From Alphaproteobacteria bacterium (GTDB lineage: Bacteria > Pseudomonadota > Alphaproteobacteria > Micropepsales > Micropepsaceae), in contig WGMH01000003.1 in the NCBI GenBank assembly GCA_016125165.1, positions 186,001 to 250,000 on the forward strand: a stretch of 64,000 bases of DNA. The letters are read 5' to 3'. Shown one piece after another: positions 19,511 to 28,343 of the stretch. Under the pieces are notes generated by a model that had not been told where the DNA came from, did no database searches, and saw only the letters and a program-made list of their open reading frames with translations. The stretch's first letter is position 1; the number at the start of each line of letters is the position of its first letter. Made by a program: the position numbers and the translations under genes.

Positions 19511-20391
19511 GAGCGCGCGGTTTTATGCGATTCGAGCCGCGCATACAGGCTGGATGTATCCCATCGCCTGCCGCCCATCTGCTCCACTTCCGCATAGAAT
19601 TGATCGACCAATGACGTTACCGGCAACGATGTGCCATTGCGGCGCGCTTCATCCAGGCAGATGCCCAGATCCTTGCGCATCCACTCCACCGCAAATCCAT
19701 GTTCGAAATGATTGGCCAGCATGGTTTTGTGCCGATTCTCCATCTGCCAGGATTGCGCGGCCCCCTTGGAGATGACTTCGACGACCTTCTCCGCATCGAG
19801 GCCCGCCGCACGGGCGAAGCTGAGGCCCTCGGAGAGCGCCTGCACCAGGCCGGCTATGCAAATCTGATTGACCATCTTTGTGAGTTGGCCTGAACCGGCA
19901 GGACCAAGCCGCATGCACTGGCGCGCATATGCCGACATTGCCGGTTCGGCGCGCGCATAATCCGCCTCGGCGCCACCGCACATGATGGTGAGCGCGCCGT
20001 TCTTCGCGCCCTGTTCGCCTCCGGAGACCGGCGCATCGACGAAACCGAGGCTGCGCTTGTGCGCTTCTTCCGCAAGCTCGCGTGCGAGCGCGGCGGATGC
20101 GGTGGTGTGATCAACGAAGATCGAACCTTTGCTCATCGTCACGAAGGCGCCGTGACGGCCGGTCGCGACTTCGCGCACATCGTCATCGCGGCCCACACAG
20201 GCAAACACAATCTCCGCACCCGCTGCCGCTTCGGCAGGGATCTTTGCGCGCTTGCCACCATATTCGGCCACCCAGGCATCGGCCTTCGCGGTGGTGCGGT
20301 TGTAAACGGTTACCTCGTGCCCCTTCTTCAGAAGGTGCCCCGCCATTGGATATCCCATCACCCCAAGACCGAGGAATGCAACGCGTGCCAT
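19507..20391 (-). CDS. NAD(P)-dependent beta-hydroxyacid dehydrogenase family protein
   Basis: This 294-residue 6-phosphogluconate/3-hydroxyisobutyrate dehydrogenase-like enzyme contains the Rossmann GLGVMGYPMAGHLLKKGH, DAPVSGGEQGAKNGALTIMCGG, catalytic Lys in GQLTKMVNQICIAGLVQAL and KDLGICLDEARR. YNRTT after the second strand suggests NADP preference (inference). It is a paralogue of the mmsB product 5 kb away but not in a valine operon. Candidates are glyoxylate/succinic semialdehyde reductase-like enzymes. A TetR gene overlaps its 3' end. Confidence 0.9.
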   Translation of the reverse strand: MARVAFLGLGVMGYPMAGHLLKKGHEVTVYNRTTAKADAWVAEYGGKRAKIPAEAAAGAEIVFACVGRDDDVREVATGRHGAFVTMSKGSIFVDHTTASAALARELAEEAHKRSLGFVDAPVSGGEQGAKNGALTIMCGGAEADYARAEPAMSAYARQCMRLGPAGSGQLTKMVNQICIAGLVQALSEGLSFARAAGLDAEKVVEVISKGAAQSWQMENRHKTMLANHFEHGFAVEWMRKDLGICLDEARRNGTSLPVTSLVDQFYAEVEQMGGRRWDTSSLYARLESHKTARS

Positions 20392-20410
20392 GGTCTTCTA
20401 TCCTTTGCGC

Positions 20411-21436
20411 TTACTTTACACCGGCAATCTGCTTCCAGCTTGCCTCGATGGCCGTCACCGCGTTGTCGGGCAGCGGCACATAGCCCAGCGCGGCCGCCAT
20501 TTCATCGCCGTTGGCGTACGACCATCTGAAGAACTGCAGAGCAAGCGATGATGCGCCGGTATCGCGTGGGCGCCGGTTCATCAGGATGTATGTCGTTGCC
20601 GTTATCGGCCAGGACGCGTCGCCCGGCTGGTCAACAAGCAGGACATAGAACTGCTTTGTCGACGCCTTCGCCCAATCCGCGCCGGATGCCGCGGACTTGA
20701 AAGTTGCGGCGCTCGCCGTGACAGCCTTGCCTGCGCGATTGTAGAGGCGCACGCAGTTCAGCTTGTTCTGCTCCGCATAGGCGAACTCAACATAGCCGAT
20801 GGAGCCCGCTGTCTTTGACACATAGCTGGCAATCCCTTCATTGCCTTTCGCGCCCAGCCCCACAGGCCATTCCACCGCCGTGCTGGCGCCAATTTCGTCA
20901 TGCCAGAACTTGCTTTTCTGCGCGAGGAAGGATGTGAAAACAAATGTTGTGCCCGAACCATCAGAGCGATGGACGACGGCAATCGCCTGATGTGGCAGCT
21001 TCATGCCACGATTCAGCGCAGCGATACGCTGATCGTCCCAGCGCGATATCTTTCCGGCAAAAATGTCGGCAAGGACGGCGCCGTTCAGCACAAGCCTGTT
21101 ATTGCCAACGCCGGCCAGGTTGATGACCGGCACGATTCCACCAATGACGGTCGGGAATTGCACGAGATTGGATTTTCCGAGATCTGCCGGCAGTAGCGGC
21201 ATGTCCGAAGCGCCAAACGTCACAGTGCCCGCTTTGATCTGCGCAATACCACCACCCGAACCGATGGATTGATAGTTCAGGTTGTTGCCTGTCTTGGCTT
21301 GGAAGCCAGACGCCCACTTCGCATAGACGGGATAAGGAAAGGACGCACCTGCGCCCGAGATGGTGCCCGCCGTGGCGGCACTGGCAACAAGAAAGCATGC
21401 CGCGAGGATAGCGGCCGCACGATGGAAAACATTCAT
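20411..21436 (-). CDS. pstS: phosphate ABC transporter substrate-binding protein PstS, copy 1
   Basis: This is a periplasmic phosphate-binding protein. The 341-residue precursor starts at ATG 21436 after GGAGAG and has a signal peptide ending near TAG. Binding-loop motifs are [39 protein letters not shown] and [16 protein letters not shown]. It lies downstream of a second pstS behind a strong terminator. No PstC, PstA or PstB gene is in the window, so the transporter partner must lie elsewhere. Confidence 0.93.
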   Translation of the reverse strand: MNVFHRAAAILAACFLVASAATAGTISGAGASFPYPVYAKWASGFQAKTGNNLNYQSIGSGGGIAQIKAGTVTFGASDMPLLPADLGKSNLVQFPTVIGGIVPVINLAGVGNNRLVLNGAVLADIFAGKISRWDDQRIAALNRGMKLPHQAIAVVHRSDGSGTTFVFTSFLAQKSKFWHDEIGASTAVEWPVGLGAKGNEGIASYVSKTAGSIGYVEFAYAEQNKLNCVRLYNRAGKAVTASAATFKSAASGADWAKASTKQFYVLLVDQPGDASWPITATTYILMNRRPRDTGASSLALQFFRWSYANGDEMAAALGYVPLPDNAVTAIEASWKQIAGVK

Positions 21437-21520
21437 GGAACTCTCCGGACCATTGGCGCCCGAAGGGAGCATAAATCGCCTTGCGGCGCCAAGCCCGCGC
21501 CCAAAAGCCCTTCAATCCAT

Positions 21521-21555
21521 AGAAAAGGGGCGGAAGACCGGATGGCCTTCCGCCC
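21521..21555 (-). terminator. rho-independent terminator after pstS copy 2
   Basis: On the minus strand GGGCGGAAG (21555-21547) pairs with CTTCCGCCC (21536-21528) across a 10-base loop and is followed by CTTTTCT. It lies between the two pstS genes and should largely end transcripts coming from the porin-pstS2 pair. Confidence 0.8.
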
Positions 21556-21613
21556 GTTTCGGCTGAGAATCACGCGCGGGGAGCAAGCATGCGCGTGATC
21601 GCCAAGGGGACTT

Positions 21614-22648
21614 TTACATTCCGGAACCGGAAATGCCCTTCCAGGAGGCTTCGATCTGCTTGACGACGTTTTCCGGCATCGGGATGTAGTCCAGATCCAG
21701 AGCCATCTTGTCGCCCTTCTCGAAACACCACTTGAAGAACTTCAGCGCGTCGGCGCTGGCGGCGGCATTCGCCGGGTTCTTGTACATGAGGATGAAGGTG
21801 GCGACGGTCATCGGCCAGCTGGTGTCACCCGGCTGGTTGGCGAGGATCACGCCGTAGCCCGGCTGGCTGTTCCAGTCGGCATTGGCGGCTGCAGCGGCGA
21901 AGGCTTCAGACGTCGGAGAGACGACCTTGCCGGCCTTGTTCTTCATCTTGGTGTAGGCAAGCTTGTTCTGCGTGGCATAGGCGTATTCGACATAGCCGAT
22001 CGAACCGATCGTCTGGCCGACGTTACCGGCTACGCCTTCATTGCCCTTCGCGCCAACGCCGACTGGCCATTCAACCGACTTTTCAACGCCAACGTTCTTC
22101 TTCCACTCGGCCGAAACGTCCGAGAGGTAGTAGGTAAAGTTGTAGGTCGTGCCGGAACCGTCCGAGCGGTGAACAACGAGGATCGCCATGTTCGGAAGCT
22201 TCACGCCGGCGTTCAGCGCGGCAATCTTCGGGTCATTCCACTTTGTGATCTTGCCCATGTAGATGTCGGCAATCGTGTTGCCATCGAGCGTGAGCTGGCC
22301 CGGCTTGATGCCCGGCAGGTTCACGACAGGCACGATGCCGCCCATCACCATCGGCCACTGCAGAAGGCCGATGCTGGAGAGATCGGAACCGGAGAGCGGC
22401 GCGTCGGACGCACCGAACGTCACGGTCTTCGCCTTGATCTGGGCAATACCGCCGCCCGAACCAATGGACTGATAGTTGAGGCCCGTGCCCGTGGCGGCCT
22501 TATAGGCAGCGGCCCACTTGGAATAGACAGGATAGGGGAACGTCGCGCCCGCGCCGGTGATATCGGCGGCAAACGCGCTCGTGCTGATCGCGACAGCGGC
22601 CGCAAAGCCGATCACGCCAGCAAAGAGTGCGGAGAGGGGTTTCTTCAT
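21614..22648 (-). CDS. pstS: phosphate ABC transporter substrate-binding protein PstS, copy 2
   Basis: This periplasmic phosphate-binding protein has 344 residues from ATG 22648 (AAGGAAGA ribosome site), with a signal peptide [20 protein letters not shown] cleaved near AFA. The phosphate-site motifs are [36 protein letters not shown] and [18 protein letters not shown]. It is clearly paralogous to copy 1 over the whole length. It lies directly downstream of the porin gene and probably shares its Pho-box promoter. Confidence 0.94.
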   Translation of the reverse strand: MKKPLSALFAGVIGFAAAVAISTSAFAADITGAGATFPYPVYSKWAAAYKAATGTGLNYQSIGSGGGIAQIKAKTVTFGASDAPLSGSDLSSIGLLQWPMVMGGIVPVVNLPGIKPGQLTLDGNTIADIYMGKITKWNDPKIAALNAGVKLPNMAILVVHRSDGSGTTYNFTYYLSDVSAEWKKNVGVEKSVEWPVGVGAKGNEGVAGNVGQTIGSIGYVEYAYATQNKLAYTKMKNKAGKVVSPTSEAFAAAAANADWNSQPGYGVILANQPGDTSWPMTVATFILMYKNPANAAASADALKFFKWCFEKGDKMALDLDYIPMPENVVKQIEASWKGISGSGM

Positions 22649-22716
22649 CGTCGTCTTCCTTTGGGTGTGCATTCGGGAGAGGCGAATGCGAGGGGGTCTT
22701 CGGAGTTGAAGAAGAA

Positions 22717-22743
22717 CGGGGACCGCGCGGAGCGCGATCCCCG
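22717..22743 (-). other. stable hairpin between porin and pstS copy 2
   Basis: CGGGGA (22717-22722) pairs with TCCCCG (22738-22743) and CGCGC with GCGCG around a GGA loop; one C/A mismatch interrupts the stem. There is no good T run, so it is more likely a processing or partial-termination element than a full terminator. It may set a higher level of porin than of PstS message (inference). Confidence 0.5.
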
Positions 22744-22753
22744 TATACGGGTG

Positions 22754-23986
22754 TTACCAGCGAAGCTGACCGAAAATGCCAACTTCGTCGTAGCTGCCGC
22801 CGACAACCGCGCCACCGATGGTGCCGTTCGAAGTCGCAAGCGTGCCGTGATCAGCTTCGTCGTGCTTGTACACGAGCGAGAGATCGACGATCTTCGTCGG
22901 GCTCCACTGAACACCGACGTTGAAGTACTTGTCCTTCAGCGGGCTGTTGGTGTCCTGGTTCGGTTGGACCCAATCGTAACGGCCAAAGACCGACCACTGC
23001 GGATCGAACTGGTAAGATGCGAAGCCGCTCCAGCCCTGAGCCTTGTCGCTGGCGATGGTGGTCACGTTGTTCCAGTCGCTACCGTAGAAGTATTCGACAC
23101 CAAGCGTGATCGTCTTGGTCTTGTAGGCGGCAAGCGCGTCGAAACGCGTAGCGGTGTGATGCGTGACCGCGCCCTGCACGTCCTTGCCAAGCTTTCCGGT
23201 GTACCCCCCGACAGCGAGCACGAAGTCATCGACCTTTGCGCTCAGGCGGCCCTCAACGTCCACAGACTTGAAATGCGTGGCATTGTTGGAGCCCGGAGGC
23301 GCCTTGTAACCAGCACCATTGATGACTGCGACGGCGTATTCGAACATGCCGCCGAACTTGCCCGAGGCGTGCACGCCCCAGTCCGCAGAGGTACCGAACT
23401 TGGTACGGTCGATCAGCGTATTTTCAATGTGGCGGTAGCCATAGACGCCTTCAGCAAACGGCACCCACGGCAGATCGGTCGAACCCAGGCGCACATCGAG
23501 AGCCGGCGAGATGTTCGCGCGCAGATAGGCCTTCTTGATGTAAAGCTGCGTGACCTTCGCGGTGCTGTCGTACTGGAAGTCAGTCGTCAGGTTTGCGGAC
23601 CACACGTCGTCGAACTTGTGATCGACGCCGAAATAGAAGCGCTTGATATCGAAACCGATACCGTTATCCGTGCCCTTCACGCCGTTCACGTCATGATCGA
23701 CATTCGTGATGTCGAAATACATACGGCCGCTGATCGAGGTGTTGCTCCACCAGCCATCCAGCTTGGACGCAGCAGACGCATAGGCGTCGCGGTCTTTCGC
23801 CTGACGGATTTCTGCGTTCTGCAGTTCGGCTTCGAGCGCCTCGATGCGCGCTTCGAGATCTGCATTGCTCGGACCGGCCTGCTGTTCGGACCACTTTGGG
23901 TCATTCGAACCGGCTTGCGCAGCCGCAGACGAGAACACCAATGCAACGACGGCGGCGCTGGCCAGCCATGCTGCTTTCCCCTTCAT
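22754..23986 (-). CDS. OprP/OprO-like phosphate-selective porin
   Basis: This is an outer-membrane barrel of the phosphate-selective porin O/P family, 410 residues from ATG 23986 behind GGAGG. A signal peptide (ASAAVVALVFSSAAAQAG) is followed by a short coiled-coil segment rich in EARIEALEAELQNAE, typical of trimeric members. The barrel has alternating aromatic strands (FYFGVDHKFDDVWSANLTTD) and ends in terminal aromatic GQLRW. The Pho box 124-152 bp upstream and pstS downstream support a phosphate-starvation role; related porins can also pass other anions. Confidence 0.9.
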   Translation of the reverse strand: MKGKAAWLASAAVVALVFSSAAAQAGSNDPKWSEQQAGPSNADLEARIEALEAELQNAEIRQAKDRDAYASAASKLDGWWSNTSISGRMYFDITNVDHDVNGVKGTDNGIGFDIKRFYFGVDHKFDDVWSANLTTDFQYDSTAKVTQLYIKKAYLRANISPALDVRLGSTDLPWVPFAEGVYGYRHIENTLIDRTKFGTSADWGVHASGKFGGMFEYAVAVINGAGYKAPPGSNNATHFKSVDVEGRLSAKVDDFVLAVGGYTGKLGKDVQGAVTHHTATRFDALAAYKTKTITLGVEYFYGSDWNNVTTIASDKAQGWSGFASYQFDPQWSVFGRYDWVQPNQDTNSPLKDKYFNVGVQWSPTKIVDLSLVYKHDEADHGTLATSNGTIGGAVVGGSYDEVGIFGQLRW

Positions 23987-24109
23987 TACTACCTCCAAAT
24001 ACTGGAAGAGGCGCCGATTTCGAGGTTATCCAACCGCCCAATGCCGTTGGCGCTAACCCAGGGAGCCCCCTTTGCGGGCGCAGCAATGCAGCCCGGCTGT
24101 AACGCCTGC

Positions 24110-24138
24110 GTGACTGTTCTTTGACGGTTCAGTGACAG
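24110..24138 (-). promoter_or_regulatory. Pho box with three direct repeats (PhoB-binding site)
   Basis: Reading on the minus strand there are three heptamers at exact 11-bp intervals: CTGTCAC (24138-24132), CCGTCAA (24127-24121) and CAGTCAC (24116-24110), separated by TGAA and AGAA. This fits the alphaproteobacterial PhoB consensus of CTGTCAT-like direct repeats. It lies upstream of the porin-pstS pair and points towards it. Confidence 0.85.
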
Positions 24139-24219
24139 CGGCTGGGGATCGGGGGAGCGGATGCATTCCCTAAGAAAGTGTTGCGCCGGAGACGCAGCAT
24201 TGCGCGTGTATGACCCCGC

Positions 24220-24235
24220 TAAACGGTTGCTTAAC
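24220..24235 (+). promoter_or_regulatory. near-consensus CtrA site upstream of motB
   Basis: TAAA-CGGTTGC-TTAAC differs from the CtrA pattern TTAA-N7-TTAA(C) at one position in the first half-site. It ends 46 bp before the motB ATG. Flagellar genes are classical CtrA targets in Alphaproteobacteria, so the position makes sense, but one mismatch keeps the confidence low. Confidence 0.35.
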
Positions 24236-24281
24236 AGCACCGCGCGCATTCTGCGATTCACGATTTGGAACGGGCTGGGAC

Positions 24282-25217
24282 ATGGCTGCGGACGGCGCCA
24301 TTATCATAAAACGCGTCAAGAAGGGTGGACACGGCGGCCATCACGGCGGCGCGTGGAAAGTGGCCTATGCCGACTTCGTCACGGCAATGATGGCCTTCTT
24401 CCTCCTGATGTGGCTCATCAACACCACCACGCCTGAACAGAAGCGCGGCATCGCCGACTATTTCGCGGCCCAGAGCATTTCCCAGACATCATCGGGCTCC
24501 GGCGGCATTCTGGCCGGCAAGATTCTCGGCACCGATGGTGCGCGCGCCGGCGGCGTTGTTTCGGTGGCCGACAAGAATACGCCTCCGTCTCCCTCGAGCA
24601 CGACACAGGAATCTGACACCACCAACAAGCGCGGCGGCTCTACGCCCGCCGAAGGTCAGGATCCGTCCTCGCAAACCAAGAGCGATGACGACCTGCAGCG
24701 CTCGGTCCCCTCCACGCAGAACGGTCAATTCGAAGCGGCCGCGGAATCCATCCGGCAGGCGATGCAGAGCATGCCGGACATTGCCGCGCTTTCGCGCCAG
24801 GTGATTGTGGATCAGACGCCCGATGGCATGCGCATACAGCTTGTCGATCAGGATGGCCGACCGATGTTCAAGGCGGGCACCTCGCAACTGATGCCCTACG
24901 CGAAGACCCTCCTGACTGAAATCGGCAAGATCGTCGATCGCCTGCCCAACCGCATCGCCATCAGCGGTCACACCGATGGCCAGCGTTTCGAGGCCAATGA
25001 CGGAACCACCAATTGGGAGCTTTCCGCCGCCCGCGCGAATGCCGCCCGCGCCATGATCGAGCAAGGCGGCGTCAAGGACGACCGCATCTATTCCGTGGAA
25101 GGCAAGGCAGGCTCCGAACCCCTGCTGCCGGACGACCCGAACGCCTCGGCCAACCGCCGCCTCAGCATCGTGCTTCTGAACGAGGCGCCCCCCGCCCCGC
25201 CCGGCCATAAACTTTGA
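24282..25217 (+). CDS. motB: flagellar motor stator protein MotB
   Basis: MotB with MotA forms the proton channel of the flagellar stator and anchors it to peptidoglycan. The 311-residue form from ATG 24282 has a cationic glycine/histidine-rich N-terminus (VKKGGHGGHHGGAWKVAY) and the single membrane helix with the essential proton-carrying Asp31 (ADFVTAMMAFFLLMWLIN). A Ser/Thr/Pro-rich linker (about 80-150) and an OmpA-like peptidoglycan-binding domain (ISGHTDGQ, LSAARANAARAMI, NRRLSIVLL) follow. No motA is adjacent. Upstream frame extension to 24210 is not supported. Confidence 0.94.
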   Translation: MAADGAIIIKRVKKGGHGGHHGGAWKVAYADFVTAMMAFFLLMWLINTTTPEQKRGIADYFAAQSISQTSSGSGGILAGKILGTDGARAGGVVSVADKNTPPSPSSTTQESDTTNKRGGSTPAEGQDPSSQTKSDDDLQRSVPSTQNGQFEAAAESIRQAMQSMPDIAALSRQVIVDQTPDGMRIQLVDQDGRPMFKAGTSQLMPYAKTLLTEIGKIVDRLPNRIAISGHTDGQRFEANDGTTNWELSAARANAARAMIEQGGVKDDRIYSVEGKAGSEPLLPDDPNASANRRLSIVLLNEAPPAPPGHKL

Positions 25218-25301
25218 TTGCAAAGATTGCCGCCACCGCACTGGCATAAACAGCGAAAATGACTGCATAATTTTCGCGCAAGGCCGGATACAGGGTGAAA
25301 G

Positions 25302-26033
25302 GTGACAGACCAGCGCACCGCCAGATTGCCGCAATTTTTCCTGACGCCCGGCGGCCCCTGCCCGTACCTGCCCGGCCGCACGGAACGAAAGGTATTTGCC
25401 CGCCTCACCGGAACGCTGGCCCAGCCGCTGAACGAGGCGCTAACCCATTCCGGATTTCGCCGCAGCCAGATGATCGCGTACCGCCCGGCCTGCGAGAACT
25501 GCTCGGCCTGCATCTCGGTGCGCATCGTGGTCAATGAGTTCGATATCTCGCGCGGACACAGGCGGAACCTTCGCCGCAATGCCGACCTGGTGCGCTCACA
25601 GGTCCTGCCGGAAGCCACACGTGAGCAGTTTGCGTTGCTGCGCACCTACCTCGACGCGCGTCATGCCGGGGGCGGCATGTCGGACATGGGTCTCTTCGAT
25701 TATGTGGCCATGGTGGAGGAAACGCCTGTCAACACGCATATCGCCGAATACCGCCAGAAGAATGAGGGTGGTGAACCGGGTCCGCTGATGGCCGCCGCGC
25801 TCACCGATGTTCTGCGCGATGGCCTTTCCATGGTCTACAGCTACTACCATCCCGGCGAACATGCGCGCAGTCTTGGCACGCACATGATCCTCGATCACAT
25901 CGCGCAGGCGCGCGAACGCGGGCTCCCATATGTCTATCTCGGATACTGGATTCGGGGCAGCGACAAGATGGATTACAAATCGCGCTTTCGCCCGATCGAA
26001 GCGCTTGGACCGGAAGGCTGGGAACGTCTCTAA
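25302..26033 (+). CDS. bpt: aspartate/glutamate leucyltransferase (Bpt/Ate family)
   Basis: This leucyl/arginyl-tRNA-protein transferase adds a leucine to proteins with N-terminal Asp or Glu and so feeds the N-degron/ClpAP route. The 243-residue protein has the N-terminal CPYLPGRTERKVF block, the RPACENCSACISVRI cysteine cluster, YRPACEN-to-RRNLRRN linker and the C-terminal GNAT-like part (VYSYYHPGEHARSLGTHMI, YLGYWIRGSDKMDYKSRFRP). It starts with GTG 25302. The stop overlaps the converging GNAT gene. Confidence 0.93.
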   Translation: MTDQRTARLPQFFLTPGGPCPYLPGRTERKVFARLTGTLAQPLNEALTHSGFRRSQMIAYRPACENCSACISVRIVVNEFDISRGHRRNLRRNADLVRSQVLPEATREQFALLRTYLDARHAGGGMSDMGLFDYVAMVEETPVNTHIAEYRQKNEGGEPGPLMAAALTDVLRDGLSMVYSYYHPGEHARSLGTHMILDHIAQARERGLPYVYLGYWIRGSDKMDYKSRFRPIEALGPEGWERL

Positions 26034-26521
26034 CGCGCAAACGTGCGCAGCATCGACAGTTCGTCGTAGTAGCGGCCGTTGACACACAGCGCATGCGGCA
26101 GGCAACCAATCTCAAAAAAACCGTGCCGCTTGTAGAAGGCAATGGCGCGGGCGTTTTCGGCGTTCACGGTCAGTTGGATCTGCTCTGCCTCTTCTGCTGC
26201 TTTCGCCAGCACCGCCTCCATGATCGCATCGCCAAGGCCGCTGCCGCGCGCGCTTTCACGCACATACATGGCACCGAGACTTGCCGTGTGCGCGATCTTC
26301 CTGCGGGCGGGCTGCGAATAGACAGCCATGCCGCTAAGCGTGTCGCCAACAAAGCCGCCGAAGGTCGTCGCACTCGCAAGCCGCTGTAGCCACTCTTCGC
26401 GGCTGGCGGCCTCTTCCGCGTCAAGATCGGCGGCAAAGGCTTCCGGGTGCAGACGCAACGCTTCAAGGCGCAGTGCGCGCATGGCGTCGAAATCGTCAGC
26501 AATCAGGCGGCGCACGCTCAT
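26030..26521 (-). CDS. GNAT-family N-acetyltransferase
   Basis: The 163-residue acetyltransferase (from ATG 26521, coupled by ATGA to metG) has the acetyl-CoA loop in SARGSGLGDAIMEAVL (motif A, R/Q-x-x-G-x-G/A), preceded by the beta-strand ASLGAMYV and followed by LTVNAENARAIAFYKRHGFFEIG. The substrate is unknown. The opening RRLIADDFDAMRALRLEAL is typical of RimI-like/small-molecule GNATs. Co-translation with metG may be coincidental. Confidence 0.9.
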   Translation of the reverse strand: MSVRRLIADDFDAMRALRLEALRLHPEAFAADLDAEEAASREEWLQRLASATTFGGFVGDTLSGMAVYSQPARRKIAHTASLGAMYVRESARGSGLGDAIMEAVLAKAAEEAEQIQLTVNAENARAIAFYKRHGFFEIGCLPHALCVNGRYYDELSMLRTFAR

Positions 26522-28236
26522 GGCGCGCCTCCGAAGCGCTCTTTCCACGCGGCAACCTGCTCGTCGGTGATCTTGGCGAAGAGCACATCCGGTGCCTTGA
26601 TCACCAGACCGTGCTCAAGTTCGTCCAGTTCCTCAGCCATCGGACGGTCGGGCCAGGGAATGATTGCGGGCGCCGGCTGGATCGCTTCATGGATGGCGCG
26701 TGCTGCCGTCGGGATCACCGGCCAGGCCAGGTGTCCGAACACATGTACGAGGTTGAGCCCCATACGCACACCAACTGCCGCCTTCTCGCGGTCGGTCTTG
26801 AAATGCGTCCACGGCGCGGCGCGCGTCAGATATTCGTTCCCTGCCACCCAGATCGCCCGCAACTCGCCCATCGCCTTGCGAAACTCGAGCGCCTCGAGAA
26901 AGTCGGTGTAGGCCTTTACACGCGCATCCAGTTCCGCGCACAGCGCGGCCTCGTCCTCACCATAGCAGCCTTCGCCCGGCACCTTGCCGTCGAACCGAGA
27001 GACGCAGAATTTCGTGACGCGGTTGACGAAGTTGCCGAGAACATCCGCCAAATCCTTGTTCACCACCGCTGCGAAATGATCGAAGGTGAAGTTGGAATCC
27101 GAATTCTCCGGCGAATTCGCCATCAGGTAATAGCGCCAGTAATCGGCAGGCAGAAGCTCGAGCGCCGTATCCATGAACACGCCGCGCTTCTGCGACGTGG
27201 AGAACTTGCCGCCATCATAATTCAGCCAATTGAAGCCTTTCAGCCGGTCCACCAGCTTCCATTCTTCCTGTGGGCGCGCGCCCATGATGGTTACGGGAAA
27301 TCCCACCGTGTGGAACGGTACGTTGTCCTTGCCCATGAATTCGAAATAGCGAACGTCCTTCGCGGCCGATCCTTCCCACCAGTCGCGCCAGGAGTTGCCC
27401 TTGCCGTTCGCTTCGGCCCATTCCTTCGTCACGCCGATATATTCAATAGGCGCATCGAACCAGACGTAGAAGACCTTGCCCTTGAGCTGGCCATCCGCGA
27501 TGTCATCGGGTACCGGCACACCCCAGTCGTAATCGCGGGTGATGCCGCGGTCCTGCAAGCCTTCTTCCAGCCATTTGTTGGCGATGGAATAGACGAGCGG
27601 CGGCCATTCGGCCCTATGTGCATCAATCCATTCGCGCAGCTGCGGCACGAAGTTAGACTGCTTCAGGAACAGATGCGTGGAATCGCGGATTTCGATGTCC
27701 GGAGAGTTGGAAACCGCCGAGCGCGGGCTGATGAGATCGATGGGATCGAGAACGCGCGTGCAATTCTCGCACTGGTCGCCGCGTGCGCGATCATAGCCGC
27801 AATGCGGGCAGGTGCCGATCACATAGCGGTCGGGCAGAAAGCGCTTGTCGGCATTGGAATAGACCTGCTTGGTCGTACGCACATCGAGGTGGCCGTTTTT
27901 CCACAACACGCGCGCGAAGTGCTGCGTCATCTCCCTATTCTGGGCCGAGGATGACCGGCCGAAATGATCCCAGGAGAGATTGAACCCGTCCGATGCCTTC
28001 TTCTGGATGGCAAATTGCTCGTCGCAGAAGGTACGCACATCCTGCCCCGCGTCGAGCGCAGCCAGTTCGGTGGGCGAGCCGTGTTCGTCCGTCGCGCACA
28101 GAAGCAGGGTCTCGAAGCCTTGGGCGCGCTTGAAACGGCCAAACACATCCGCCGGCAGCATCGAGCCCGCGAGGGTGCCCAAGTGCTTGACGCCATTGAT
28201 ATATGGCAGGGCGCTGGTGATGAGGATGCGGGTCAT
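26518..28236 (-). CDS. metG: methionyl-tRNA synthetase
   Basis: MetG charges tRNA-Met with methionine. The 572-residue class I synthetase has HLGT (18-21) as the HIGH signature, a four-cysteine zinc knuckle (Cys143, Cys146, Cys156, Cys159) and KFSTSQ (344-349) as KMSKS. The WDAPIEYIG and helical anticodon domain follow; there is no C-terminal EMAPII dimerisation domain. It starts at ATG 28236. The GNAT gene overlaps its stop by four bases. Confidence 0.97.
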   Translation of the reverse strand: MTRILITSALPYINGVKHLGTLAGSMLPADVFGRFKRAQGFETLLLCATDEHGSPTELAALDAGQDVRTFCDEQFAIQKKASDGFNLSWDHFGRSSSAQNREMTQHFARVLWKNGHLDVRTTKQVYSNADKRFLPDRYVIGTCPHCGYDRARGDQCENCTRVLDPIDLISPRSAVSNSPDIEIRDSTHLFLKQSNFVPQLREWIDAHRAEWPPLVYSIANKWLEEGLQDRGITRDYDWGVPVPDDIADGQLKGKVFYVWFDAPIEYIGVTKEWAEANGKGNSWRDWWEGSAAKDVRYFEFMGKDNVPFHTVGFPVTIMGARPQEEWKLVDRLKGFNWLNYDGGKFSTSQKRGVFMDTALELLPADYWRYYLMANSPENSDSNFTFDHFAAVVNKDLADVLGNFVNRVTKFCVSRFDGKVPGEGCYGEDEAALCAELDARVKAYTDFLEALEFRKAMGELRAIWVAGNEYLTRAAPWTHFKTDREKAAVGVRMGLNLVHVFGHLAWPVIPTAARAIHEAIQPAPAIIPWPDRPMAEELDELEHGLVIKAPDVLFAKITDEQVAAWKERFGGAP

Positions 28237-28343
28237 GGGCGGGCCGGGGCCGGGTTTTCGGGGGCGCGGAGATTATCGTTTCGCACGAATCCGTCTACCC
28301 CTTTGTCCCAGCCGGAAAAAGGGGCTTCTGGAATCCGCCGAAA

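Noticed and set aside
22169-24124. 651-codon open frame opposite pstS and the porin
   Set aside because: Same antisense effect; the two genes on the minus strand have signal peptides, ribosome sites and a Pho box, the plus-strand frame has none.
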